Below are positions 46,783-58,095 of a DNA stretch of 64,000 nucleotides, in pieces. The first letter of the stretch is position 1; the number at the start of each line of letters is the position of its first letter. Source of the stretch: Xylanimonas ulmi (GTDB taxonomy: Bacteria > Actinomycetota > Actinomycetes > Actinomycetales > Cellulomonadaceae); NCBI RefSeq assembly GCF_004216535.1, contig NZ_SGWX01000001.1, forward strand, positions 2,542,001 through 2,606,000. Direction: 5' to 3'. A program made the translations under genes and the position numbers. The notes under the pieces were generated by a model. The model did no database searches and was not told where the DNA came from. It was given only the letters and a program-made list of their open reading frames with translations.

Positions 46783-47079
46783 TCAGACGCCATCCTCGCC
46801 GAGGCGTCGGGCCGATCGAGCGCGCTGCCGGGTCGCACGCAGCCGACGCAGGCGCTTGACCAGCATGGGGTCGGCGGCCAGTGCCTCGGGGGTGTCGATG
46901 AGGGCGTTAAGCACCTGGTAGTACCGCGTCGCCGACAGGTCGAACAGCTCCCGCACCGCCTGCTCCTTCGCCCCGGCGTACTTCCACCATTGGCGCTCGA
47001 AGGCGAGGATCTCGCGGTCCCGCTCGGACAGCTCCGCAGTGGCGGGCGCCACAACGGGTTGGACCATGGTCTCGCTCAT
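46783..47079 (-). CDS. DUF3263 family DNA-binding-like protein
   Basis: A 98-residue actinobacterial DUF3263 protein. The segment [20 protein letters not shown] followed by [20 protein letters not shown] is the family signature and looks like a helix-turn-helix. The C-terminus is strongly basic. It is upstream of a LytR_C gene in the same orientation and divergent from ung. Function unknown; a sigma- or nucleoid-associated role is guesswork. Confidence 0.88.
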   Translation of the reverse strand: MSETMVQPVVAPATAELSERDREILAFERQWWKYAGAKEQAVRELFDLSATRYYQVLNALIDTPEALAADPMLVKRLRRLRATRQRARSARRLGEDGV

Positions 47080-47242
47080 ACGCTCCAGGCTAAGCCGTGA
47101 ACCACATCCATGTCATTCACCGCCCCGGACCGCACGTGCGGCCATGCTCGGGCGGCGCGCCCCTCACAGCGCACAGGCCCTCCCGCGCGCGCCCGCCCCG
47201 GCCGCTGGCGGGTCGATCACGACGCCCGGTAGCCTCGCCGTC

Positions 47243-47962
47243 GTGACGACGCCGACGACACCGCCGCGGCCCGACCTCGCGACGGGCGAACGGCCCCCGC
47301 TCACGGACGTGATCGACCCCGGCTGGGCCGGCGTGCTCGCGCCCATCGAGCCGCAGATCCATGCGATGGGCGACTTTCTGCGCGCCGAGCTCGCCGCCGG
47401 GCGCCAGTACCTGCCTGCGGGCGGCGACGTGCTGCACGCGTTCCGCCGACCGTTCGAGGCCGCCCGCGTCCTGGTGGTGGGCCAGGACCCCTACCCCACT
47501 CCCGGCCACCCGATGGGTCTGTCGTTCTCGGTCCAGCCCGATGTGCGCCCGGTCCCCCGCTCGCTCGCGAACATCTACACCGAGCTGATGGCCGACGTCG
47601 GCGCCCCGGCCCCGACGAACGGCGACCTGCGCCCGTGGGCCGACCAGGGCGTCATGCTGCTCAACAGGGTGCTGACCGTCGAGCCCGGACGACCCGCGTC
47701 GCACCGCGGCAAGGGTTGGGAGGCTGTGACCGAGGCGGCCATCCGCGCGCTCGTGGCCCGCGGCGGCCCGCTCGTGGCGATCCTGTGGGGGCGCGACGCC
47801 GCGTCCCTGCGTCCGTGGCTCGGGTCGGTGCCCTTCGTCGAGAGCGCGCATCCGAGCCCGCTGTCGGCGCACCGCGGCTTCTTCGGCTCACGGCCGTTCT
47901 CCCGGGTCAACGCGCTGCTCGAGCAGCAAGGCGGCGCGCCCGTCGACTGGCGCCTGCCGTAG
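47243..47962 (+). CDS. ung: Uracil-DNA glycosylase (family 1)
   Basis: A 239-residue UNG that removes uracil from DNA in base excision repair. The water-activating Asp82 is in [20 protein letters not shown], and the DNA-intercalating [13 protein letters not shown] loop is present with the catalytic His. [11 protein letters not shown] is also conserved. The GTG at 47243 is preferred because the longer frame upstream, although open, has no family-like residues. Divergent from DUF3263. Length normal. Confidence 0.95.
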   Translation: MTTPTTPPRPDLATGERPPLTDVIDPGWAGVLAPIEPQIHAMGDFLRAELAAGRQYLPAGGDVLHAFRRPFEAARVLVVGQDPYPTPGHPMGLSFSVQPDVRPVPRSLANIYTELMADVGAPAPTNGDLRPWADQGVMLLNRVLTVEPGRPASHRGKGWEAVTEAAIRALVARGGPLVAILWGRDAASLRPWLGSVPFVESAHPSPLSAHRGFFGSRPFSRVNALLEQQGGAPVDWRLP

Positions 47963-48169
47963 CGCCCCACGCCGCGGTCCGCGCGCCCCACGCGGCGACC
48001 TCCACAGCCCGCTCTGCGGCTTGCACAGCTGGCGCGGCGGCCTGCGCAACCGGCGTCGCGGCCTGCGCGCCCCAGGCAACGGCGCCCGCCGCGCCCGGCA
48101 ACGGCGTCCACGCCCCAGGCGTGTCCGCCCGCCTGACGCACACGCGACGCGCGGGGGCATAATCGCGGC
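47963..48169. other. Intergenic GC-rich low-complexity stretch
   Basis: The 207 bases between ung and the SGNH gene include imperfect repeats of GCGGCCTGCGC type at 48020-48080, encoding Ala-rich nonsense in several frames. I see no gene. The promoter of the next gene should lie in the final 60 bases. Confidence 0.5.
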
Positions 48170-49174
48170 GTGAGCGAGCACGCACCGACGAACGCACCCA
48201 CCGCCCACGACGACGTCCCCGCCCCCCGCTGGACGCGCTACATCGCCGTGGGTGACTCGTTCTCCGAAGGGCTCTGGGACCCGTACCCGACCGACCCCAC
48301 CACCGACGATGCGCCCGAGGCCGCGCGCTCCACCGAGCGCACCACCGTGCGCTCCACCGAGCGCTCCACCGAGCGCACGACCGAGCGCACGGCCGCGAGT
48401 ACGACCGCGAGTACGACCGCGAGCGATGGCGTCACGGACGGGCCGGACGGCGACCCGGGCGCGGTTCAGCGCGGCTGGGCCGACCGACTCGCCGACACAC
48501 TGTCCGCGCGGCGGGTCGCGGCCGGCCTGGAGCCGCTGGAGTACGCCAACCTCGCCATCCGCGGGCGGCTGCTGCGCCCGATCGTGGGCGAACAGGTCCC
48601 GATCGCGCTCGACGCCCGGCCCGACCTCGTCTCGCTCGTGGCGGGCGGCAACGACATCCTGCGACCCGGCGTCGACGTCGACGACATCTCGCAGGCGCTC
48701 GAGGACGCCGTCGTCGCGATCCGCGCGAGCGGCGCCGACGTGCTGCTCGGCGCGGGCTTCAAGGCGGGTGGGGCGCTGAGCTTCACGCGCGGGCGCGTCG
48801 GCGTGTACAACGCGAACATCTGGTCGATCGCACGGCGGCATGGGGCGTACGTGCTCGACCTGTGGGGCATGCGCTCGCTGTTCGACCTGCGCCTGTGGGC
48901 CGAGGACCGCCTGCACCTGACCCCGGAGGGCCACCGCCGCGTCATGAACGCCGCATTGGAGGGCCTGCTGCTCGACCCCGTCGACCCCGACTACGACGCG
49001 CCGCTCGCCCCGGCCCCGCCGGCGCCGTTCGTCGAGAAGGCCAAGGCCGACGCCGAATGGGCGCGCGAGTACGTGGTGCCGTGGGTCAAGCGACGCATCA
49101 CGCACACCTCGAGCGGCGACGGGCGCACACCCAAGTGGCCCGCGCCTGTGCGCTGGCCCGTCTCGCGTGGCTGA
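48170..49174 (+). CDS. SGNH/GDSL-type hydrolase with repeat insertion
   Basis: A 334-residue SGNH-fold hydrolase, probably an esterase or lipase-like enzyme. Block I is YIAVGDSFSEG with the nucleophile Ser; block III is VSLVAGGNDIL; the catalytic Asp and His are in WAEDRLHLTPEGH. Between block I and the next core strand there is an insertion (about residues 50-88) rich in Ser, Thr, Glu, Arg and Ala repeats (STERTTV, STERSTERTTER). No signal peptide, so probably cytoplasmic. The GTG is at the chosen position. Alternative: a carbohydrate acetyl esterase; substrate not readable. Confidence 0.88.
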   Translation: MSEHAPTNAPTAHDDVPAPRWTRYIAVGDSFSEGLWDPYPTDPTTDDAPEAARSTERTTVRSTERSTERTTERTAASTTASTTASDGVTDGPDGDPGAVQRGWADRLADTLSARRVAAGLEPLEYANLAIRGRLLRPIVGEQVPIALDARPDLVSLVAGGNDILRPGVDVDDISQALEDAVVAIRASGADVLLGAGFKAGGALSFTRGRVGVYNANIWSIARRHGAYVLDLWGMRSLFDLRLWAEDRLHLTPEGHRRVMNAALEGLLLDPVDPDYDAPLAPAPPAPFVEKAKADAEWAREYVVPWVKRRITHTSSGDGRTPKWPAPVRWPVSRG

Positions 49175-49188
49175 GGGCTCCGGACGCA

Positions 49189-49596
49189 TCAGTACGACTT
49201 TCCCTCGGCGTACCGGCGTTGGCGCCACGCCCGGCCGTTGCCACGGTTGCGGCTCTTGAACGTCGGCAACTGGCTGTCGCAGTTGGGGCACACCAGGCGC
49301 AGGTTCTCGCGCCGGTTGTTCGAGGCGTCTCCGTCGATGTGGTCGAGCACGAACGCGAGCGGGCGCCCCTGCCAGGTGTCGTCTCCGCCGCAGACCGCGC
49401 ATCGGCGCTCCTGAGCGTCCAGCAGGTAGAGACGCACGTAGTGGCGACGGTTCCCGGAGATCGTGGTGGCCACCCCGGTGCGCAGCCACGCCTCCGTCTT
49501 CTGCTGGCGCTGATGCTCGCTCTGGCAGGCCAGGCTGCAATAGACCTTCTGGTGGTATCGCACCAGCGCGACACCGCATGACCGGCAAACCCTCAT
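49189..49596 (-). CDS. HNH endonuclease-like protein
   Basis: A 135-residue protein. The N-terminus has a zinc-ribbon-like set CRSCG and CSLAC. The HNH core is FVLDHIDGDASNNRRENLRLVCPNC, with two CxxC pairs around it. It probably nicks or cuts DNA. The ATG at 49596 is preceded directly by two GTTCGAAC palindromes, leaving no room for a ribosome binding site. It sits between an SGNH gene (convergent) and a tRNA, a common place for mobile elements. Similar proteins are found scattered in actinobacteria; it may be a selfish or DNA-processing gene. Confidence 0.8.
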   Translation of the reverse strand: MRVCRSCGVALVRYHQKVYCSLACQSEHQRQQKTEAWLRTGVATTISGNRRHYVRLYLLDAQERRCAVCGGDDTWQGRPLAFVLDHIDGDASNNRRENLRLVCPNCDSQLPTFKSRNRGNGRAWRQRRYAEGKSY

Positions 49597-49616
49597 GTTC
49601 GAACGGTAGTTCGAAC
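49597..49616. promoter_or_regulatory. Two perfect GTTCGAAC palindromes at the HNH start codon
   Basis: GTTCGAAC occurs at 49597-49604 and 49609-49616, spaced by GGTA and touching the HNH start codon. It could be a repressor site with leaderless translation. TTCGAAC also resembles tRNA T-loops, and a tRNA lies ten bases away. Confidence 0.45.
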
Positions 49617-49625
49617 CACTGACAG

Positions 49626-49698
49626 AGCCGCCTAGGGGACTCGAACCCCTAACCTTCGTGTTACAAGCACGCTGCGCTACCAATTGCGCCAAGGCGGC
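49626..49698 (-). tRNA. tRNA-Thr (anticodon TGT)
   Basis: On the minus strand the acceptor stem GCCGCCT pairs with AGGCGGC, the D-stem is GCGC around AATTGGTA, the anticodon loop is CTTGTAA (TGT, reading ACA) and the T-arm is AGGGG-TTCGAGT-CCCCT. The outer anticodon-stem pair is G-A, a mismatch. No CCA is encoded. Confidence 0.9.
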
Positions 49699-49774
49699 AC
49701 GCCCGCCAGGCGGGCGGGTACAGACTACCGGCCCCCGCCCGGCGTGCGGGCAGGGGCCGGAGCGGAGTCGCGGA

Positions 49775-50632
49775 CTACGGCGTGGCGTCGGCCACGGCCT
49801 GCGGCAGCGCCGTCGGGTCGGTCCAGTTGCCGTCCCACCGCTCGCCGTCGATCGTGATGGTCGGCGTGCCGAAGCCGCCGCTCTGCGGGTTGACCAGGGC
49901 GCTGTTGGCGGTCGCCGCGTTGGTCGCGGAGAAGACCCACTGGCCGAACGTGCGGCGCGCCTCACCCGACGCGATGGCGTCGGCGACGAGGTCAGGCACG
50001 CCGGCGCCCCGCGCCAGGTCGGCGATCTCGGCGTCGGTGTGCCCCGCGGTCTGCTCCTCGGGCTCGTTCGCGAACAGCGCCTCGTGGAAGTCGAGGAAGT
50101 TCGCGGGCGCCTGGTCCGCGACCCACGCCGCCGCCGAGGCGGCGCGCGTGGAGTACGCGGTGCCCTGCGACACACGGTCCAGGATCGAGACGGGGAACAT
50201 CACGACGTTGGCGGTGCCATCGGCGAGGAAGCCCTCAAGGGTGTCCTTGTTGAGGTCCTCGAACTGGCCGCAGATCGGGCACATGTAGTCGAAGTAGATG
50301 CCGACCTCGGGCACGCCGTCGGTCGGAGCCCCGCCCGCCGACCGATCGGCCGCGACCGGGATGCCGCCGTCGGCGCGGGCCGCCGAGGGCACGTTCTGGA
50401 CCTCGCTCAGCGCGATGTCGTCGACCGCGTTGGCCGCGTTCTCGCGGTGGTCGCGGATGAAGAGGAACGCCACGACGGCGAGCAGAGCGACCACGACGAC
50501 GCCCAGCACGCTCATGGTGATCAGGCGGGCGCGGCGATCGGCCGCCTCCTGCTTCTTCTTCAGGGCCAGGGCCTGGGCGCGGGCGGCCTCACGCCGCTGC
50601 GCCTTGCTCAGGTTCGGGCTGTTCGTCGACAT
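49775..50632 (-). CDS. Membrane-anchored DsbA-like thioredoxin-fold protein
   Basis: A 285-residue protein. A basic cytoplasmic head rich in Arg, Ala and Gln is followed by one membrane helix (about 38-60). The extracytoplasmic DsbA domain holds the redox motif CPIC (Cys118, Cys121) in GIYFDYMCPICGQFE, and a cis-Pro region FGTPTITIDGERW. It likely forms or isomerises disulfides in exported proteins. ATG at 50632 with AAAGGA before it; longer frames are only shadows. It lies upstream of tRNA-Thr and downstream of a Ser/Thr kinase on the same strand, with 100 bases between. DsbA without DsbB nearby is normal in actinobacteria, where VKOR serves. Confidence 0.9.
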   Translation of the reverse strand: MSTNSPNLSKAQRREAARAQALALKKKQEAADRRARLITMSVLGVVVVALLAVVAFLFIRDHRENAANAVDDIALSEVQNVPSAARADGGIPVAADRSAGGAPTDGVPEVGIYFDYMCPICGQFEDLNKDTLEGFLADGTANVVMFPVSILDRVSQGTAYSTRAASAAAWVADQAPANFLDFHEALFANEPEEQTAGHTDAEIADLARGAGVPDLVADAIASGEARRTFGQWVFSATNAATANSALVNPQSGGFGTPTITIDGERWDGNWTDPTALPQAVADATP

Positions 50633-50732
50633 CGCGGTCCTTTTGTCTCCGGGCGCTCCTGTGCCGGTTCGGCGCAGGCGCGCCCAGCCTAGCGGGGAGT
50701 CGGACGCGCCCGACTCGGGAGGCGACTGCCCG

Positions 50733-52670
50733 TCACAGCTGCGGCGGCCCCTGCGTGGGCCACCAGTGGATGGTCGGCGGCTGGTCGAGCAGTGGGCCCG
50801 CCAGGATCCAGGCCGCGATGAGGCAGGCGACCACGACGACGGCGGCGCCGATCCACCCCGGCGCAACGGTGCGCGCCAGCGCGCGCGCCCCCTCGCGCCC
50901 GATCGCGCCGGCGGGCCCGAACCAGGCGGTCACCGCGGCCAGCAGCATCGCGAAGGCGAGCACGCCGCAGAACACGATGGTCTCGTTCATCCCGCCGACG
51001 GAGCGCGCCTCGACGTCGGTGCGCGGCAGCAACATCACGCGGCCCGCCCCGAAGAGCCAGTACCCGCCCACGACGGCGAGCACACCCAGACACCCGGAGA
51101 CCAGCATCTGCGGGATGGCGCCGACGACCCCGCAGAACGCGTGCCAGGGCAGTTTGACGGCGGCCACCACGCCGTCCGAGGCGCGCCGCGCGCCGAACCG
51201 CTCGCGGCGCTCCTGCAGCGCCTGCGCGCCGTGCCCGGCGACGCGGCACAACACGACGAGCGCGGCGAGAGCGGCGAACGCGGCGCCCGGGCGGGTCGCG
51301 GCGAGCACCACCAGCGGCGCCAGGAATGCGGCGACGGTTCCGGTCCGCCGTCGGCGCACGGGCCGCGTGTACGCCTCGGGGGGCGCCGGCTCCTCGGCGA
51401 GGTCGTCGGGCCCGTCCGCCGCGATCGCCTCGAACGGCTGGTATCGCGCCTCACCGAGCGGCACGGCGCCGGTGGTGACCGGCACCGCCCGGGTGAGACC
51501 GTCGTGCGCGTCGACGCCGTGGCGTCCGACGGCGGGTGCGGACGCCCCCAGCACGAGCTGCGTGGGCGCGCCGACCAGCATCGTGGGCGCGGCGATGGCG
51601 CCCGTCTCGTCGAGCCCTGGCCCGTCGATCCCGGCGCCGTCGAGCCCGGCGCCGTCGAGCCCCGCGCCGTCTGCTCCGGATCCGTCCCGTCCGTGCGCGT
51701 CCGGTCCATACCCACCGCGGCCACCCCCCGGGTGGGCCGCGATGCGCTGGGTCGCGTCGTCCCCCACCACCGGCGCGCCCGCGACGCGCGCGGCGATCAC
51801 GGCGTCCTGCGAGTCGCGGCGCAGCGCGCGGGCGACCTGTGTGGGGCCCCAGCGCGCGCTCGGATCGGCCTGCAGCGCCCCCGCGAGCGCCCGCGCGGTG
51901 CGCGCGGGCAGCCCGACGAGGTCCGCGCGCCCCTCGCGCGAGCGCCGCAGCACCAGGTCCGTGGGGCGGACCCCGAACGGTGAGCGCCCGGTCGCGGCGA
52001 ACGCGAGCAGCGCCGCCCAGCTCCACCAGTCGGAGTCGGGGGTGGGCGCGCCGCCGTCGATGAGCTCGGGGGCGAGGTAGCCGGGCGTGCCGATGACGAA
52101 GCCGGGCGTGGTGAGCGTGGGTGAGGCTTGGCCGGTCTCACCGAGCGCCTGGGCGATGCCGAAGTCGATCAGCACGGGGCCGCGCGCGGTGACCATGACG
52201 TTGGACGGCTTGAGGTCGCGGTGCACGACGCCGGCCAGGTGCACGGCCTCGAGCGCCGCGGCGAGCTGGTCGGCCAGCTCGAACAGGTCGATGGGGTCGA
52301 GCGGGCCGCCGTCGTCGATCTCCGCCTCAAGGGTGCGGCCCTTGACGAGCTCGGTGACGACGAACGCGCCCTGCCCGTCGAGCTCGGCGTCCAGGACGCG
52401 GGCGACGGCGGGGTGGCGTAGGCGCTGCAGGGCCGTGACCTCGCGGCGCAGCCGCTCACGGGCGACGGGGTCACGGTCGAGGTGGGCGTGCAGCACCTTG
52501 AGCGCGACAGCCGAGCCGCCGCCGTCGACGGCCTCGTAGACGGCGCCCATGGCGCCGCGTCCGAGCAAAGAGCGGATGGTGTACCCGCCGAACTCGGTCC
52601 CCGCCGCGAGGCGCCCTGGCGTGTCGGCGGCGCCCGCGCCTCGCACTCCTTCGACGTCGACGTCACCCAT
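50733..52670 (-). CDS. Eukaryotic-type Ser/Thr protein kinase, membrane-bound
   Basis: A 645-residue Hanks-type kinase. The kinase domain (about 28-290) has the glycine loop [14 protein letters not shown], the ATP Lys in [21 protein letters not shown], and DFG in [11 protein letters not shown], and APE-like [11 protein letters not shown] low-complexity linker with repeated GLDGAG units (about 335-360) follows, then a Pro-rich part and about four C-terminal membrane helices. It therefore has more than one membrane span rather than the usual PASTA tail. It phosphorylates proteins at the membrane. The ATG at 52670 gives MGDVDVEGV. It is divergent from the trehalose gene. Confidence 0.92.
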   Translation of the reverse strand: MGDVDVEGVRGAGAADTPGRLAAGTEFGGYTIRSLLGRGAMGAVYEAVDGGGSAVALKVLHAHLDRDPVARERLRREVTALQRLRHPAVARVLDAELDGQGAFVVTELVKGRTLEAEIDDGGPLDPIDLFELADQLAAALEAVHLAGVVHRDLKPSNVMVTARGPVLIDFGIAQALGETGQASPTLTTPGFVIGTPGYLAPELIDGGAPTPDSDWWSWAALLAFAATGRSPFGVRPTDLVLRRSREGRADLVGLPARTARALAGALQADPSARWGPTQVARALRRDSQDAVIAARVAGAPVVGDDATQRIAAHPGGGRGGYGPDAHGRDGSGADGAGLDGAGLDGAGIDGPGLDETGAIAAPTMLVGAPTQLVLGASAPAVGRHGVDAHDGLTRAVPVTTGAVPLGEARYQPFEAIAADGPDDLAEEPAPPEAYTRPVRRRRTGTVAAFLAPLVVLAATRPGAAFAALAALVVLCRVAGHGAQALQERRERFGARRASDGVVAAVKLPWHAFCGVVGAIPQMLVSGCLGVLAVVGGYWLFGAGRVMLLPRTDVEARSVGGMNETIVFCGVLAFAMLLAAVTAWFGPAGAIGREGARALARTVAPGWIGAAVVVVACLIAAWILAGPLLDQPPTIHWWPTQGPPQL

Positions 52671-52862
52671 GGCGACACGGTAACGGCGGGCCGCGGCGAA
52701 TGCGCGTGCGACAGGCGCGGATCTCGTCCGCGGCGCACGTCGGACAAGGTGGCGCGCGTCGCGTGACGGTGAGCAGGAACCGCCGCGTATTCCTCATCGT
52801 GCGACGGCCCGAGTAGGTTAGGAATCGTCAAGCAAGTGCCAGCCCCAACGGGAGGATTCCCA

Positions 52863-55403
52863 TTGACCGGCAAAGAAATGCCTGGTGACCACGAGCGATA
52901 CGACCTCGTGGTCGTCGCGAACCGCCTCCCCGTGGACTTTTCGGTGCGACCAGGCGGGGGCGTCGACTGGCAGCGTTCGCCGGGCGGGCTGGTCACAGCG
53001 CTCGAGCCGGTCATGCAGCACGCCGACGGCGCGTGGGTGGGGTGGTCGGGCGCGCCCGACCTGGAGTCCGAGCCGTTCGACGCCGACGGGATGCGCCTGG
53101 TCCCGGTCACCCTGAGCGAGTCGGAGATCGAGCGGTACTACGAGGGGTTCAGCAACGACACGCTGTGGCCGCTCTACCACGACGTCGTGGCGACCCCCAG
53201 CTACCACCGCCAGTGGTGGGACGCCTACCGGCGCGTCAACCAGCGCTTCGCCGACGCCGCGGCCGCCCAGGCCGCCGACGGCGCCGTGGTGTGGGTGCAC
53301 GACTACCAGCTCCAACTGGTGCCGAAGATGCTGCGCGACCAGCGCCCCGATCTGCGCATCGGGTTCTTCGACCACATCCCGTTCCCGCCCGTCGAGCTGT
53401 TCGGCCAGCTGCCCTGGCGCCGTCAGATCGTCGAGGGCCTGCTGGGCGCCGACCTGGTCGGCTTCCAGCGCGGCGGCGACGCCTCCAACTTCATCCGCGC
53501 GGTGCGCCGTCTGACGGACCACACCACGCGCGGCCCCATCGTCTCGATCGACGAGGGCCGCAGCCGCCAGGGCGGGCCCGCGGCCCGGCACGTGCGCGCC
53601 GGCGCCTTCCCCATCTCGATCGACTCGACGCGCTTCGACGCCCTGGCCCGCACGCCCGAGGTCCAGACGCGCGCCAAGGAGATCCGCGCCGAGCTGGGCG
53701 ACCCCGACGTCGTCATGCTGGGCGTCGACCGCCTCGACTACACCAAGGGCATCCGCCACCGCATCAAGGCCTACGGCGAGCTGCTCGACGACGGCCGCAT
53801 CGACGCCGCGCGCACCACGCTGGTCCAGGTGGCCAGCCCGAGCCGCGAGAACGTGGGCGCCTACCAGGAGCTGCGTGAGCACGTCGAGGTGCTCGTGGGC
53901 CGCATCAACGGCGAGTTCGGTGAGCTGGGCCATTCGGCCATCCACTACCTGCACCACTCCTACCCGGCCGAGGAGATGGCGGCGCTCTACCTCGCGGCCG
54001 ACGTCATGCTGGTCACGAGCCTGCGCGACGGCATGAACCTGGTCGCCAAGGAGTACATCGCGGCGCGCTCGGACGAGCAGGGCGTGCTGGTGCTCTCGGA
54101 GTTCACGGGCGCCGCCGACGAGCTCGGCTCGGGCCCCCTGCTGATCAACCCGCACGACATCGAGGGCACCAAGGACGCCATCGTCGCCGCGGCGCGCATG
54201 ACCGCGCGCGAGCAGCGTCGGCGCATGCGCCGCCTGCGCCGCAAGGTCATGGCCGACGACGTCGCGAAGTGGTCGCAGACCTTCCTCGGCGTGCTGCAGG
54301 CGATGCCGCGCCGCACCCCGGCGCCCGCCGCTCCGGCGCGCGCGCCCGAGCCGCACACGCTGGCCGACACTCGCACGCTGGCCGACTCGCGCGCGCTGGC
54401 CGACGCTCGCACGCTGGCCGAGCCCGTGGAGTCCGCCGCGGACGAGCAGCGCACGCTGGTCGAGCCGCGCACGCTGGTCGAGTCGGTCGAGTCCCCCTCG
54501 GGCGCGGCGCGTGTGGTCGCCCGCACCGAGCCCGACGACGGCGTGCCCGCGTCGCTGGGCCACGCGCTCGACGCGCTCGCGGCCGCCGACGACGCGACCG
54601 TCCTGGTCGGGCTCGACTTCGACGGCACGCTCGCGCCGCTCGTCGACGACCCGACCGCCTCGGCCATGACGCCGGCCGCGCGCGACGCCGTCGAGCGCCT
54701 GGCCGCGCTGCCCGCCTCGGCGCGCGTGCGCCTCGCGCTCGTCTCGGGTCGCGACCTGGCCGATCTGGCCGAGCGGGCCCGGCCGCCCGCGGGGGCGTAC
54801 CTGGTGGGCAGCCACGGCGCCGAGACCGGGCACGTGCGTCCCGACGGCACGCTGGAGGCGCTGCCCGTCGACCTCACGCCCGAGCAGGCGGCGGCGCTGG
54901 CGGCCGCCACGGCCGGGCTCGAGCAGGTCGCGGCGCAGTCGGAGGGCGCCTGGGTCCAGCACAAGCCGTCTGCGGCCGTGCTGCACACGCGCCTGAGCCC
55001 GCCCGACGCCGCCGCGGACGCGGTCGAGCGCGCGCGCGACGTCGTGGCCCGCCTGGGCCTGAAGGCCATGTACGGCAAGGACGTGGTCGAGGTCGCCGTC
55101 GTCGCCGCAGACAAGGGCAGCGCGCTCACGCGCCTGCGCGCCGCCGTCGGGCCCCACGACGCCCGGCCCGAGCCCGACGGCGTGGCCGGCGCCGCGCAGG
55201 TCCACGTGCTGTACGCGGGCGACGACACCACCGACGAGCACGCGTTCGCGGCGCTGGAGGCCGGTGACGTGGCGGTCAAGGTGGGCGACGGCGCGACCGT
55301 CGCGACGCACCGCGTCGCCGACGTCGACACCCTTGCGGCGGCGCTGCTGCGGCTCGCCGACGCCGCGGCGCGACGCTCAAAGGATCCCTTGACCGTCGCA
55401 TGA
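52863..55403 (+). CDS. Bifunctional trehalose-6-phosphate synthase/phosphatase (OtsA-OtsB fusion)
   Basis: A protein of about 846 residues making trehalose from UDP-glucose (or ADP-glucose) and glucose-6-phosphate. The GT20 OtsA domain (about 10-485) shows [41 protein letters not shown] and [19 protein letters not shown] linker (about 487-560) has [21 protein letters not shown] repeats. The C-terminal OtsB HAD domain (from about 580) begins [19 protein letters not shown] and ends with [16 protein letters not shown] at 52863 is favoured by GGAGG at 52851-52855; a GTG at 52836 would add nine residues but has no better site. Fused OtsAB is less usual than separate genes. Confidence 0.88.
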   Translation: MTGKEMPGDHERYDLVVVANRLPVDFSVRPGGGVDWQRSPGGLVTALEPVMQHADGAWVGWSGAPDLESEPFDADGMRLVPVTLSESEIERYYEGFSNDTLWPLYHDVVATPSYHRQWWDAYRRVNQRFADAAAAQAADGAVVWVHDYQLQLVPKMLRDQRPDLRIGFFDHIPFPPVELFGQLPWRRQIVEGLLGADLVGFQRGGDASNFIRAVRRLTDHTTRGPIVSIDEGRSRQGGPAARHVRAGAFPISIDSTRFDALARTPEVQTRAKEIRAELGDPDVVMLGVDRLDYTKGIRHRIKAYGELLDDGRIDAARTTLVQVASPSRENVGAYQELREHVEVLVGRINGEFGELGHSAIHYLHHSYPAEEMAALYLAADVMLVTSLRDGMNLVAKEYIAARSDEQGVLVLSEFTGAADELGSGPLLINPHDIEGTKDAIVAAARMTAREQRRRMRRLRRKVMADDVAKWSQTFLGVLQAMPRRTPAPAAPARAPEPHTLADTRTLADSRALADARTLAEPVESAADEQRTLVEPRTLVESVESPSGAARVVARTEPDDGVPASLGHALDALAAADDATVLVGLDFDGTLAPLVDDPTASAMTPAARDAVERLAALPASARVRLALVSGRDLADLAERARPPAGAYLVGSHGAETGHVRPDGTLEALPVDLTPEQAAALAAATAGLEQVAAQSEGAWVQHKPSAAVLHTRLSPPDAAADAVERARDVVARLGLKAMYGKDVVEVAVVAADKGSALTRLRAAVGPHDARPEPDGVAGAAQVHVLYAGDDTTDEHAFAALEAGDVAVKVGDGATVATHRVADVDTLAAALLRLADAAARRSKDPLTVA

Positions 55404-55628
55404 CGATCGATGGATCGATTCCGGGGCTCGAAGAGAGTAGGCTCGACTTCGCCACCTGCGGGCACCCGTGAGGTGGCGGAGCGACGCCGCCCAGATCACG
55501 ACGGCGACGTCGACAACTCAACAAGTGTCAAAGAAGATGCGGACGGCGTGTGAGCGCGCCGCAATCATCTGAGACCCGACCACAACGGATCGTCCGGCAC
55601 GTACCTGCCGGTGGAGGGAAACACTCAC

Positions 55629-56744
<1,116 letters not shown>

Positions 56745-56797
56745 GCGCACCGCACCAGGAACCGCTGAGGCGGACCTGAGGCAGCGAGTTCTTCACA

Positions 56798-56829
56798 GGG
56801 CGGGTCCGGCGTCTTCGCCGGGCCCGCCC
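56798..56829 (+). terminator. Terminator after the MsiK-like gene
   Basis: A 14-base stem with one G-U pair (GGGCGGGTCCGGCG and CGCCGGGCCCGCCC) and TCTT loop, followed by GTCGTTATGG. It terminates the upstream ATPase gene. Confidence 0.8.
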
Positions 56830-56853
56830 GTCGTTATGGCAGGTTAGGACCTC

Positions 56854-58086
56854 GTGGAGACCCTCCAGATCACCGCAGCGACCCCGGAGTCGGCGCTGCT
56901 CGACCTGCCCTGGCGCGTGCCGCTCGAGCAGTGGCCGGCCGATGTGCTGGCCGCGCTCCCCCGCGGCATCTCACGCCACATCGTGCGCTTCGTGAAACTG
57001 CGCAAGCGGGTGCTCGCCGTCAAGGAGACGCGCGACCACTACGCGTTCCGCGAGTACGAGCTGCTGCGCCGCCTGCAGAAGCTCGAGGTGCCCTGCGTGG
57101 TGCCGCTCGCCGTGGTGACCGGGCGGGTCGACGACGACGGTGAGCCGCTCGAGGCGGCCATCATCACCGAGCACCTCGCGTTCTCGCTGCCCTACCGGGC
57201 CGTGTTCAGCCAGTCGCTGCGCCCCGACACCGCCACGCGCCTCATCGACGCCCTGGCCGTCCTGCTGGTGCGCCTGCACCTGGTGGGCTTCTACTGGGGC
57301 GACGTGTCACTGTCCAACACGCTGTTCCGCCGCGACGCCGACCGCTTCGCCGCCTACCTGGTCGACGCCGAGACGGGTGACCTGCACCGTGAGCTCACCC
57401 CCGGGCAGCGCGCCTACGACCTCGACCTCGCCCGCACCAACATCATCGGCGAGCTGTTCGACCTGGAGGCCGGCGAGCTGCTCGACGAGGAGGTCGACGC
57501 GATCGGGATCGGCGACGCGCTCGTGGCCCGCTACGAGGAGCTGTGGGCGGCACTGACCCAGGTCGAGTCGTTCTCCGGTGAGGAGCGCTGGCGCGTCGAC
57601 GAGCGCATCCGGCGCCTCAACGACCTGGGCTTCGACGTCGGCGAGCTCGCGATCGTCACCGACATCGACGGCACTACGGTGCAGATCCAGCCCAAGGTCG
57701 TCGACGCCGGGCACCACTCGCGCCGCCTGCTGCGCCTGACGGGCCTGGACGTGCAGGACAACCAGGCTCGGCGCCTGCTCAACGACCTCGACGCCTGGCG
57801 GGCCGCGACCGACCGCCTCAACGACTCCGAGCAGTTGGTGTCGCACGACTGGCTGCTGCACTCGTTCGAGCCGACCATCGCCGCGGTGCCGCGTGAGCTG
57901 CGCCGCAAGCTTGAGCCGGCGCAGCTCTTCCACGAGGTCCTCGACCACCGCTGGTACATGTCCCAGCGGGAGGGCCGCGACGTGCCCATGCCCGAGGCCG
58001 CGGTGTCGTACGTCGACCAGGTGCTGCGCCACCGCCCGGACGAGCAGGCCCTCATCGGCGAGACCGGCGACGAGCTCTACGGCTGA
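56854..58086 (+). CDS. DUF4032 protein with kinase-like fold
   Basis: A 410-residue actinobacterial DUF4032 protein. The first half (about 40-210) resembles an aminoglycoside-phosphotransferase/LPS-kinase-like fold: FVKLRKRVLAVKETRDHYAFRE provides a possible ATP-binding Lys, LVGFYWGDVSLSNTLF resembles the catalytic HxD-x4-N loop with Asp and Asn, and AYLVDAETGDLH the Mg2+-binding DxE. The second half is helical and unknown. The GTG is weakly supported. It follows a terminator closely but has no obvious partners. Function unknown. Confidence 0.8.
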   Translation: METLQITAATPESALLDLPWRVPLEQWPADVLAALPRGISRHIVRFVKLRKRVLAVKETRDHYAFREYELLRRLQKLEVPCVVPLAVVTGRVDDDGEPLEAAIITEHLAFSLPYRAVFSQSLRPDTATRLIDALAVLLVRLHLVGFYWGDVSLSNTLFRRDADRFAAYLVDAETGDLHRELTPGQRAYDLDLARTNIIGELFDLEAGELLDEEVDAIGIGDALVARYEELWAALTQVESFSGEERWRVDERIRRLNDLGFDVGELAIVTDIDGTTVQIQPKVVDAGHHSRRLLRLTGLDVQDNQARRLLNDLDAWRAATDRLNDSEQLVSHDWLLHSFEPTIAAVPRELRRKLEPAQLFHEVLDHRWYMSQREGRDVPMPEAAVSYVDQVLRHRPDEQALIGETGDELYG

Positions 58087-58095
58087 CCCCACCGC

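Noticed and set aside
49189-49698. Integrated element at tRNA-Thr
   Set aside because: No integrase and no duplicated tRNA end is visible; only a lone HNH gene lies beside it.
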